Positions 7,480 to 13,346 of a stretch of 32,704 nt of DNA are shown piece after piece. A program made the translations under genes and the position numbers. This DNA is from a virus. Position 1 is the first letter of the stretch. Every line of letters begins with the position of its first letter. Location of the stretch: positions 1 through 32,704 of the IMG/VR virus record IMGVR_UViG_3300005747_000106; one strand, 5' to 3'. A model generated the notes under the pieces. That model had not been told where the DNA came from. It was given only the letters and a program-made list of their open reading frames with translations, and did not search any database.

Positions 7480-8235
7480 TTACTGAATAAATTGTGCGTA
7501 CTGTGAAAAGTCGAGCGACATTTCAGCAGGCAACCGCATACGTGTTTTTGCCACATGAGTTGCCCGCTCTTGTGTGTAAATCATTCGCTCGCCACCACCG
7601 ATCGCGATCCCTCGTTCCCGATTAAAACCTTGGTTTTCACTTCGAACATCGATCCGGTAGTTCGCGAAAAGAAGTTCATCACACCACTCTTGTAGAATCT
7701 CACTTGCACAAGGACCGTTGCTGCTCGTCTTGTGGAGTTTAGGTTCGTAGCGGGTGTATGCTGACTGACCAGGTGGTTCAACTTTGACTGTCCGTGCATG
7801 AGCGAGAATCACGACGTGCATGCCTTTTGCTCGACAACCATCAAGTGCCGTCAAAATTTTAGAGAACTCTGTTGATGCTTCTCCGTAACCTTTTCCAAAG
7901 TCAATGTCGGTAATTGCCTTTACGTGATTTCCTTTCATGGCAACCACTTTGTCCCAAATCAAACGCTCTAGCCAATCAGCTGAATCGATCACGACAGTCT
8001 TGTAAGGATGTTCCTCTCCACCAAGTTCTATAACAGCGTCCCAAACATCTTTAACGGTCTCACTGAGCGGGTAGGCCATCACGTTGAGATCAGAAATGCC
8101 ATCTTCTGTTGGGATAAAAACAGGACTCGGCCAACATGCTGCCCAGGTAGACTTGCCGATGCCATGGACCCCGTAAAGAACTGTCCTTCTGGGTTTCTTT
8201 TGCTTTGCTAGTTGTATTTTTGAAAACGCGCTCAT
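7480..8235 (-). CDS. Sak4-like RecA-fold ATPase (AAA_24)
   Basis: A 251-residue P-loop ATPase of the phage nucleotide-binding (AAA_24) group. Walker A GVHGIGKST at 22-30 and Walker B VVID at 81-84 are clear. An FGKGYGEASTEF segment and VVILAHAR follow, as in Sak4 proteins, which are reduced RecA/Rad51 relatives that anneal single strands. Expected role: strand annealing with the SSB-like DUF669 protein encoded just downstream. It overlaps the SMC-like ATPase stop by four bases (ATGA), with GAGGTG as a ribosome-binding site. Confidence 0.75.
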   Translation of the reverse strand: MSAFSKIQLAKQKKPRRTVLYGVHGIGKSTWAACWPSPVFIPTEDGISDLNVMAYPLSETVKDVWDAVIELGGEEHPYKTVVIDSADWLERLIWDKVVAMKGNHVKAITDIDFGKGYGEASTEFSKILTALDGCRAKGMHVVILAHARTVKVEPPGQSAYTRYEPKLHKTSSNGPCASEILQEWCDELLFANYRIDVRSENQGFNRERGIAIGGGERMIYTQERATHVAKTRMRLPAEMSLDFSQYAQFIQ

Positions 8236-9668
8236 TGCACCACCTCTGCTGTCAGTTCTTCATCTGATGCCAGTGCCGTGACGATCACGATTTTTTTCTT
8301 TCTGGCTAAGTCTCGGATCAGCAGTCGGTTCTCTGGATCAAGACCCTCATATGCTGCTTGCTCAACTGGCAAAATTGCTCCTTCTCCAAGTCCGTTGGCA
8401 GCAACCTTGATTGCGAGCCTCCATCGCTCGCCATCACTCAACTCGGAAACCAATTCAAGTCCACGGTCTGACTTCACTTTGAGCCTCCCGTCATCGACGA
8501 TCACATCTGTAAAACCCATGCTCGATAACTGGCGACCAAAAATAGAATCCGTTCCTCGAGCAACTTCCCGAAGTTTTTTTGCTTCAGTTTTTTCCTTCTC
8601 GAGTTCGGCCTTAATTGCATCGCCCTTGATCAAGTCGTCGCGGACCTTTTTTGCGAGCAAAGCCTGTTCATGCAATCTTGTTCCCTTTGCAATCCTCGCC
8701 TCTATGTCGCTTACTTCGATTGTTGGCTGGATCTCTAGTGCAGCAGAAGACTCAAGATCATCGATTAACTTTTGCAATCTCCTCGAGTTCTCGAGTTGTG
8801 TTTCAAATTGTTCTTTTCGAAACTTCATTTCTTGCAAGTCAATTTCTTTTCTCTTTAACTCCCGACCTAAATCTTCCATTTCACTTTCAAGGATTAGAAT
8901 TCCTCTATTGTGACTCTCTAGTTCAGACTCCACTTCAGAGACAGGAACGGGTCTCGCGATTCCATCTAGCTTTAACTTCGCCTCGGTGACCTTCGCGTTT
9001 TGCTCGATCGCGTTTTTATTCTCAATTGCTGCCGAGAATAGATCCTTACGCAGTTGGTCAAGCAGATCGGCAAAAGTGTCTGCTTTCTCGGCAAGAGATA
9101 AATCCTGATCCATCGCTGGACGGATTAAGGCATCCGCTTCTCGAGATCGCTTTTCGATCTGCTCCTCAAGCATTTTCGCTTCGGTGTGAATCGCTCGACG
9201 AATGCGATCGGCAGTTTCGATTGGATCGGCCTGGACGAGGTCTTCATACTTCCCGCCGGTAAGTGACATCCAATCTGACTTCAGAATCTTAAGACCACTG
9301 AGCCGAACCAGGACATGCAGACGCTTTGCATCTGCTTTGACTTCATCCTTGATTCCAGGATCAACAAATACGCTTGGATCAAGACCCCCATCAATCGAAT
9401 CGCAAACGAGTTCGCCGATGGTGGACTTGGACTTCCCGAGTTTGACTCGCACGCCTTTTCCATGGATTGTTCCTGGGTCGATCGACCTGTCACTTGTCTC
9501 GAGTGACTTCCGAGCGATCGGGTCGTACAAACTCTCCACGCTCTTAATCGCGGTGCTCTTGCCTGCACCGTTTCTACCTTTCAATACCACCAATCCACCA
9601 CCTTCTGGCAACGGAATGCTTAGGTGATTAATCGCTCCAACCTTGTCAATTTCTATTGTCTCGTTCAT
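8232..9668 (-). CDS. SMC/RecF-like ATPase
   Basis: A 478-residue ABC-class ATPase of the SMC/Rad50/RecF superfamily. Residues 31-39 are a perfect Walker A (GRNGAGKST). A long coiled-coil region spans about 160-370, without a Cys zinc hook. A signature-like LSDGERWR lies near 410-417. The Walker B region reads ILPVEQ (about 432-437), so the catalytic Glu is present but the usual preceding Asp is replaced by Val. LDPENR follows at 443-448. Expected role: DNA tethering or loading during recombination, together with the Sak4-like protein. The start has AAGGA upstream. Confidence 0.75.
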   Translation of the reverse strand: MNETIEIDKVGAINHLSIPLPEGGGLVVLKGRNGAGKSTAIKSVESLYDPIARKSLETSDRSIDPGTIHGKGVRVKLGKSKSTIGELVCDSIDGGLDPSVFVDPGIKDEVKADAKRLHVLVRLSGLKILKSDWMSLTGGKYEDLVQADPIETADRIRRAIHTEAKMLEEQIEKRSREADALIRPAMDQDLSLAEKADTFADLLDQLRKDLFSAAIENKNAIEQNAKVTEAKLKLDGIARPVPVSEVESELESHNRGILILESEMEDLGRELKRKEIDLQEMKFRKEQFETQLENSRRLQKLIDDLESSAALEIQPTIEVSDIEARIAKGTRLHEQALLAKKVRDDLIKGDAIKAELEKEKTEAKKLREVARGTDSIFGRQLSSMGFTDVIVDDGRLKVKSDRGLELVSELSDGERWRLAIKVAANGLGEGAILPVEQAAYEGLDPENRLLIRDLARKKKIVIVTALASDEELTAEVVQ

Positions 9669-9681
9669 TTTCAGCGTGTCC

Positions 9682-10032
9682 TTAATTGTTATCTCGAAAC
9701 CTTAAACCTCGTTTTGTAAGTGCCTGCTCGATTTTGTAGATGAGCGTGTATGAAATCCTCGGCACCTCTAGTAATTGGTCCATGCTTATGTCTGTAATTT
9801 GGTCTACAAAATGAAACCCAAATTTCTTATCAAACATGTTGCCAATTCGCATTCCAATTGCATCTGAAATCAATTCCCTCTCACCTTGCTTTTTCAGATC
9901 TTTCATAATCGTTTCAAATTTTGTGCGTGCCCCATCTTCATTGCCATAACTCATTAACTGAGCCACAGACCGCATCATGGTTTCGCACTGCTCAAGCGGG
10001 TAAACCTCCTCATTTGACGTTTTGGTTGGCAT
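9682..10032 (-). CDS. Protein with a C-terminal helix-hairpin-helix-like domain
   Basis: A 116-residue protein of unknown function. The last 45 residues (ISMDQLLEVPRISYTLIYKI and the following EQALTKRGLRF) resemble the helix-hairpin-helix of the RNA polymerase alpha C-terminal domain, which binds DNA. The N-terminal half is helical and unassigned. AAAGGAAAAGG precedes the ATG. It overlaps the winged-helix gene upstream by 23 bases, so the two are probably coupled. Phages do encode alpha-CTD mimics, but this is only a resemblance seen by eye. Confidence 0.6.
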   Translation of the reverse strand: MPTKTSNEEVYPLEQCETMMRSVAQLMSYGNEDGARTKFETIMKDLKKQGERELISDAIGMRIGNMFDKKFGFHFVDQITDISMDQLLEVPRISYTLIYKIEQALTKRGLRFRDNN

Positions 10033-10288
10033 CCTTTTCCTTTAAAAATCTCTTTGGAGAAATCCAGCGAACAGTGTTATTGCGTTTATCAAATTCAACA
10101 AAACCCATCTCTGATAGCTGCACAAAATCACGTTCGACAGTTGCCCTTCCAAATTCTGGGCAAACAATTTTCCTGATCTCTGTGTGATGCCACCAATTGT
10201 TATTGCTGGATAAAAATTCCATGATCCGAACCACACGATCAAGTTTGATCGAAAACCGAACCTCCTTACCGTTTTGCTCATGGGTCAT
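10010..10288 (-). CDS. Winged helix-turn-helix DNA-binding protein
   Basis: A 92-residue basic protein. Residues 15-80 form a winged-helix pattern: helix with RVVRIMEFLSSN, helix with HTEIRKIVCPEF, recognition helix with RATVERDFVQLSEMGF, then wing strands FDKRNNTVRWIS. It is probably a transcriptional regulator or replication accessory factor of the early operon. The ATG at 10288 is preferred; a GTG at 10297 would add three residues. Neither has a strong Shine-Dalgarno sequence. Confidence 0.65.
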   Translation of the reverse strand: MTHEQNGKEVRFSIKLDRVVRIMEFLSSNNNWWHHTEIRKIVCPEFGRATVERDFVQLSEMGFVEFDKRNNTVRWISPKRFLKEKDANQNVK

Positions 10289-10321
10289 TACTTTCACACT
10301 GTTGATGGCAACCGTTAGTTA

Positions 10322-10507
10322 TTAGGCATCGCCTAGATGACGATCCCCAAACATATCTCTACTTTCTTCATCGTTCGGGAAGTCTTCAGGCATCCCATTT
10401 GCGTCTTTTGCACTTTCATGCACGTCTCTTGCAAGCCATCCACAAAAAGTTGCAATGATCAACATGACCACTGTGTAGACTTGCCCTGTTGTTGTTGTTA
10501 AAAGCAT
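10322..10507 (-). CDS. Small single-pass membrane protein
   Basis: A 61-residue protein. Residues 8-26 (QVYTVVMLIIATFCGWLAR) form one hydrophobic helix, followed by a charged, acidic tail of 35 residues. This is consistent with an inner-membrane anchor with a cytoplasmic or periplasmic tail. It is the first gene of the leftward early operon after the terminator at 10528-10558. Function unknown; superinfection exclusion is one possibility for such a position, but there is no direct evidence. Confidence 0.6.
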   Translation of the reverse strand: MLLTTTTGQVYTVVMLIIATFCGWLARDVHESAKDANGMPEDFPNDEESRDMFGDRHLGDA

Positions 10508-10518
10508 TTCAGTTACTC

Positions 10519-10558
10519 CAAAAAAAAACGCTCCGATGCTGTCAGGCCATCGGAGCGT
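10519..10558 (-). terminator. Strong intrinsic terminator ahead of the early operon
   Basis: ACGCTCCGATG (10528-10538) and CATCGGAGCGT (10548-10558) form a perfect 11-bp stem with a 9-base loop, followed on the minus strand by nine or more T. It lies between the leftward promoter (10687-10716) and the first early gene, so early transcription must pass it. The loop contains CTGACAG (minus strand), complementary to an upstream leader segment at 10594-10600. Confidence 0.9.
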
Positions 10559-10680
10559 CCCAAACCGAGGAAGGTTTTATGGTTCGCAAAAGTCTGACAG
10601 TAAAACCAGTTGCGACTTAATCCTTTTGAATCCTTGCGACCAGAGTTCCATTCATCCTTGGTCGCCGTCGCAACTGGCAT
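10519..10680 (-). ncRNA. Structured leader RNA or small RNA
   Basis: From a predicted start at about 10680 the minus-strand transcript forms a nested hairpin at once. The outer stem is CCAGTTGCGAC/GTCGCAACTGG (10606-10616 with 10667-10677, 11 bp); the inner stem is GCGACCA/TGGTCGC (10636-10642 with 10659-10665). A linker and the terminator at 10528-10558 follow. The product would be about 160 bases. It may be a free small RNA, an attenuator, or a put-like antitermination leader. A 55-codon frame (10680-10513) also starts at the same A and reads through all the hairpins; I do not call it a gene, but a leaderless leader peptide cannot be excluded. Confidence 0.55.
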
Positions 10681-10686
10681 GGTGAA

Positions 10687-10716
10687 AGAATACGGGTTCA
10701 AAAACCCGATTCTCAA
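10687..10716 (-). promoter_or_regulatory. Predicted leftward early promoter with a palindromic operator
   Basis: On the minus strand TTGAGA (10716-10711) and TATTCT (10692-10687) are separated by 18 bases. The spacer holds CGGGTT-TTTG-AACCCG, a 6-bp palindrome that extends to imperfect arms GAAT/ATTC. A repressor bound there would block the promoter. The predicted start is the A at 10680, six bases beyond the -10 box. Confidence 0.55.
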
Positions 10717-10773
10717 ACTCGCACAAAAAAGCTTGAAAAAACACGACATTTGCCCAAAGGTGTCACAGTTCAT

Positions 10774-10817
10774 GCGAGGTCGTGTGAGGTCGTGCAATTT
10801 CAAGATAGATCGTGCAA
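10774..10817 (+). promoter_or_regulatory. Three direct operator-like repeats in the switch region
   Basis: The unit AGGTCGTG or AGATCGTG occurs three times on the plus strand between 10774 and 10817 (GAGGTCGTGTG, GAGGTCGTGCAA, AGATCGTGCAA). The first two are 11 bases apart and the third 20 bases further on, about two turns. They lie between the two divergent promoters, where phage repressors or Cro-like proteins usually bind. Confidence 0.6.
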
Positions 10818-10833
10818 CGCATGATCTACTGCT

Positions 10834-10846
10834 TATGATTTCAACA
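10834..10846 (+). promoter_or_regulatory. Predicted -10 box of a leaderless plus-strand transcript
   Basis: TATGAT at 10834-10839 is followed by TTCAAC and then ATG at 10846. The expected transcription start is the A of that ATG, so the message would have no leader, as for lambda cI from PRM. No good -35 box is seen, which suggests that an activator binding the repeats at 10774-10817 is needed. Confidence 0.5.
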
Positions 10847-11079
10847 TGGAAAAACTACTAACTATTCCCGAAGTTGCAGCACTGCTTAACGTAGGTCGGA
10901 CGACTGTTTATCGCCTGGTCGAGTCGGGAGAATTGCGTTCAAAAGTTGTCGGCAAAAACAAGCTTCGAAAGACGATCCGAATCAAAAAAGAATGGGTTGA
11001 TGACTATATCAACTCAGACATTCCTGAAATTAAGATCTCGAAACATCGTAAACCGAAGACCACTGTTGAAATCTTTTAA
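10846..11079 (+). CDS. Excisionase/AlpA-type helix-turn-helix protein
   Basis: A 77-residue protein. Residues 4-54 are a MerR-fold helix-turn-helix of the excisionase (HTH_17) type: LLTIPEVAALLNVGRTTVYR, then LVESGELRSKVVG, then RIKKEWVDDYI. A basic tail follows. It begins the only plus-strand transcription unit in the window and shares the control region with the leftward operon. It may be the excisionase partner of the integrase or the switch regulator; the position in the immunity region slightly favours a regulatory role. No Shine-Dalgarno precedes the ATG, which fits a leaderless message. Confidence 0.75.
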   Translation: MEKLLTIPEVAALLNVGRTTVYRLVESGELRSKVVGKNKLRKTIRIKKEWVDDYINSDIPEIKISKHRKPKTTVEIF

Positions 11080-11092
11080 GAAAGCAAAACAG

Positions 11093-11572
11093 ATGTCAGA
11101 AGTTATTAGCGATCAAGTCGTGCTGAGTGATTCAGAAATGAAAATTGCTTCCTTGGTTGGCATCAGTCGAAATACTGAAGCAATATCAAAAGGACTCTTA
11201 GATAAACATGGATTCAAAGGCGACGGATGGTCTGTCAACATTGAAGGTGCATGTGGCGAGTTAGCGTTCGCAAAATTTGCCAATCAATACTGGAACGGCA
11301 GTGTAAACACGTTCAAAAATGGTGGAGATGTCGGTCGATTACAGGTGCGAACGAGAAGTGACCATTCATATGATTTAATCATCCGACCTGATGATCGAGA
11401 CAGTGACTACTTCATCCTTGTCACTGGGCAAGCACCAGTGTTTCGAGTGAGAGGATTTATTCTTGCTGGAGACGCAAAGCGGATGACTGATTGTATTCAG
11501 ACACACGGAGGCAGACCGCCCGCATGGTTCATTCCTGCTGATCGCCTCAATAGAATTACCTGCAGGATGTAG
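11093..11572 (+). CDS. Possible PD-(D/E)XK-fold nuclease-like protein
   Basis: A 159-residue protein I cannot name. Residues 51-90 hold GACGELAFAKF, then FKNGGDVGRLQVRTR: an acidic helix residue (Glu56), a GD at 78-79 and a beta strand with Gln84-Val-Arg86. This resembles the layout of PD-(D/E)XK nucleases, with Q-x-R where (E/Q)-x-K is usual, so activity is doubtful. YDLIIRPDD and FILVTG continue an alternating beta pattern. The ATG at 11093 is preferred; a longer reading from 10946 would overlap the upstream gene. It ends one base before the integrase stop, convergent. Confidence 0.6.
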   Translation: MSEVISDQVVLSDSEMKIASLVGISRNTEAISKGLLDKHGFKGDGWSVNIEGACGELAFAKFANQYWNGSVNTFKNGGDVGRLQVRTRSDHSYDLIIRPDDRDSDYFILVTGQAPVFRVRGFILAGDAKRMTDCIQTHGGRPPAWFIPADRLNRITCRM

Positions 11573-11573
11573 A

Positions 11574-12668
11574 TCAATTAAACAGCCACTTGCGAACGTG
11601 ATCAGTGATCTTTTTCAACCTCGGGACGTAGACTCCATCGGCATAATTCTCGTAGAGAGTCGACCCATCGCTGTGACCCATCAAAGCTTTTAGAGCCAGG
11701 TCATCACCGACTTCCTTGCCAATGTTCGAGAACGTGGTCCTGAGTGCTCCAAAGTTCTTTCCTGGCGAGTACAGTCCGAGCCTGTTTAAATATCGGTAGA
11801 ACATTTTTGAAATCAGATCATGCCTGCCCCAACTGCAATAAGGTTTTCCACTTGCGGTTAAGAACAGTTCTGGCCCCGCAGCCGGGTAGCGTTCATCGAT
11901 CGCGATCTTCAAAGCCTCAATCGTCTCGGGCCAAAGCGGAGTAACACGCATAAAGTGAGTTTTCTCTCTGGGGTACTCAAGCTTCCCGGTGGAGATTGCA
12001 ATTTGTGCATTGGTTGTTTTCAACGTCTTGATGTCAGAGTTATTCAGTGCTCCGTTAATTGCTAAGAGAATGATCGCCTTAAATTTTGTGTCAGCAATCT
12101 CGAGTACTTGTGTAATCTCCCCTGCAGTCAGGGATCGCTTAGGACTTGCCTGGCGATGCTTTCTTAGTTCACTGTCAGGCACTGATGCCAGGGCACTTTG
12201 AAAAGGCAGTTGTCGATCGATAAATCGATTGTCAATTGAAGCAAACCGGAAGATCGTCCGCGCGTAACCCAGGCGGATGTCGAATCGTTTTGGTGAAACT
12301 GACTTCTTATTTTTTGCTCGCATGAGACCTTGTCGGATCGCTTCAAAGTGCTCGACGGAAAGGATCGATATCGCGTTGTGTTTTGAAATCGATCCAGCGA
12401 TCAATTTGCAAACCTCGAGGTAATCATCGTAGGTCCGCTGTGACAGGTTACCGGCATCGAGCTTTTCTTTGCGATGTGAGAGAAATGAATTCAGCAATGT
12501 CGCGACCGTGCATTGGTCAAGCGGTGGCGCGACCCCTGACTCCAGGTAAGGTTTCTGCCGCAGGTACTCGAGGATCGCGTCATCGTAATCTGTTCCGAAA
12601 TAATGGACTTTCCCTCGTATCTTCTTAGCCCAATATTTACCTTGCTTCAGCGTAAGTTCTCGTTTCAT
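11574..12668 (-). CDS. int: Tyrosine recombinase, phage integrase
   Basis: A 364-residue integrase. Residues 1-40 form an arm-binding-like N-terminal region, 55-150 a SAM-like core-binding domain, 178-345 the catalytic domain. Lys236 (in REKTH), Arg310 (in GALRTTF), His332 (in MGHSD) and the nucleophile Tyr342 (in ENYADG) fit the family. The first catalytic Arg is absent: the motif reads NGALNNSD (205-212), with Asn where TGLR is usual, and the box II His is replaced by Gly307. I recall such Asn variants from planctomycete integrases. The ATG directly abuts a GGGGACA arm repeat and has no Shine-Dalgarno, so Int may regulate itself. Role: recombination of attP with a host tmRNA gene. Confidence 0.9.
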   Translation of the reverse strand: MKRELTLKQGKYWAKKIRGKVHYFGTDYDDAILEYLRQKPYLESGVAPPLDQCTVATLLNSFLSHRKEKLDAGNLSQRTYDDYLEVCKLIAGSISKHNAISILSVEHFEAIRQGLMRAKNKKSVSPKRFDIRLGYARTIFRFASIDNRFIDRQLPFQSALASVPDSELRKHRQASPKRSLTAGEITQVLEIADTKFKAIILLAINGALNNSDIKTLKTTNAQIAISTGKLEYPREKTHFMRVTPLWPETIEALKIAIDERYPAAGPELFLTASGKPYCSWGRHDLISKMFYRYLNRLGLYSPGKNFGALRTTFSNIGKEVGDDLALKALMGHSDGSTLYENYADGVYVPRLKKITDHVRKWLFN

Positions 12669-12706
12669 GGGGACAATTCGGGGACATAGTTTTAGAGCAG
12701 TGCATA

Positions 12707-12752
12707 AAAAAAGTCATTTCACCTCAAATATAGTTGGTGAAATGACTTTTTT
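12707..12752. terminator. Bidirectional terminator between int and the att core
   Basis: AAAAAAGTCATTTCACC (12707-12723) pairs perfectly with GGTGAAATGACTTTTTT (12736-12752), a 17-bp stem with a 12-base loop. U-runs exist in both directions. It isolates the integrase gene from leftward transcripts coming from the late side and would also stop plus-strand transcripts before the att core. Confidence 0.85.
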
Positions 12753-12768
12753 AAATAGCTAGTCTTCC

Positions 12769-12792
12769 GGTTCGATCCCCGCCGCCTCCACA
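12769..12792 (+). other. att core: 3' end of tmRNA (ssrA)
   Basis: The segment begins GGTTCGATCCCCGC and ends CGCCTCCACA. It contains the T-loop TTCGATC, the 3' strand of a T-stem (CCCGC), an acceptor 3' strand CGCCTCC and discriminator A. The U at position 70 predicts a G3-U70 pair, the alanine identity of tmRNA and tRNA-Ala. The sequence to the left does not pair with the T-stem, so only the 3' fragment is present. On integration it would restore the host gene end. tRNA-Ala is the alternative to tmRNA. Confidence 0.7.
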
Positions 12793-12795
12793 TAG

Positions 12796-12820
12796 AAAAG
12801 CCCTGTTTTACGGGGCTTTT
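12796..12820 (+). terminator. Terminator downstream of the att core
   Basis: AAAAGCCCTG (12796-12805) pairs with CGGGGCTTTT (12811-12820), 10 bp including one G-U, with a 5-base loop. It lies where the terminator of the tmRNA gene should be. The phage thus carries a replacement 3' end together with a terminator. Confidence 0.8.
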
Positions 12821-12864
12821 CGCATTTCTCATGTCCCCGTAAGCAGAAATAAGTCCAATTTGTT

Positions 12865-13272
12865 TCAGCTTAGGGGACAATGTCCCCGGTCAATCCTTGC
12901 CGCAACAGATATCGCATTGATCATTCGAGTTCCCCGACTGTCACCGGTTCGTCGCACCCAGTCAACTTCGTTGTTTTCGACCCATTTACGAACTTCATGC
13001 TTCGGTTGAGCAAATGCCTCGCAAATGTCACCTATCGTCATCCACGCCTGCCCACGAAAAGCATCGTTTGCAAGTTCAAGATTTTCCAAAGCTTCTCGCT
13101 CGTCAATGATCGTCGGTTTGGTTTGTTCCTCACTAAATTTCTCCTCCTTGTTTTCTACAGCGGTCAGGCTCAAAAGTATGCGTGTAATTTGTTCACATTT
13201 GTCAAAGTCATACCTGTTTGCAAGCTCGATAGCTCTTTCGAGCAAGGTACGATTAAGATCTTCGAAATCCAT
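12865..13272 (-). CDS. Putative helix-turn-helix DNA-binding protein
   Basis: A 135-residue protein. Residues 1-60 are helical and charged. Residues 85-133 form an excisionase-like helix-turn-helix: MTIGDICEAFAQPKHEVRKW, then VENNEVDWVRRTGDSRGTR with wing-like basic residues. The coding tail contains the att arm palindrome (12873-12887). It could be a second excisionase-type or regulatory factor acting at attP. The ATG 13272 is preferred to a TTG at 13299; GGAA lies upstream at an ordinary to long distance. Confidence 0.6.
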   Translation of the reverse strand: MDFEDLNRTLLERAIELANRYDFDKCEQITRILLSLTAVENKEEKFSEEQTKPTIIDEREALENLELANDAFRGQAWMTIGDICEAFAQPKHEVRKWVENNEVDWVRRTGDSRGTRMINAISVAARIDRGHCPLS

Positions 13273-13311
13273 TTTAAAAAATTCCGTTCGTATTTGCAAA
13301 ATTCAAATTTC

Positions 13312-13340
13312 ATGACTTGCAAAACAGATCTCTCTACTGT
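13312..13340 (+). promoter_or_regulatory. Weak candidate promoter for a plus-strand small RNA
   Basis: ATGACT (13312-13317) and TACTGT (13335-13340) are 17 bases apart and precede three consecutive hairpins. The boxes match the consensus poorly. TTGCAAAA occurs twice nearby (13294-13301, 13317-13324), perhaps a regulator site. Confidence 0.3.
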
Positions 13341-13346
13341 AACGTG

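Larger units (their letters stand above)
12669..12887. other. Phage attachment site attP with both arms
   Basis: The core at 12769-12792 is the 3' end of a tmRNA gene. Around it lie GGGGACA repeats: two direct copies at 12669-12675 and 12680-12686 (11-base spacing) on the integrase side, TGTCCCC at 12832-12838, and the perfect palindrome GGGGACA-A-TGTCCCC at 12873-12887 on the other side. This is the classical layout of integrase arm sites P and P' around a core. Both arms together mean an unrecombined attP. Binding by Int to these repeats is inferred from position. Confidence 0.7.

Noticed and set aside
8278-8913. 211-codon plus-strand frame opposite the SMC-like ATPase
   Set aside because: Ser/Phe-rich translation without motifs, entirely antisense to a well-supported gene; the length follows from the codon pattern of that gene.
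10513-10803. 96-codon minus-strand frame over the switch region
   Set aside because: It would code through the promoter, the nested hairpin and a perfect terminator. Only a short leader peptide from 10680 remains possible.
12757-12792. A full tRNA or tmRNA gene at the att core
   Set aside because: Only the 3' part fits. The bases before GGTTCGATC do not pair with the T-stem, and there is no anticodon arm or tmRNA body upstream.
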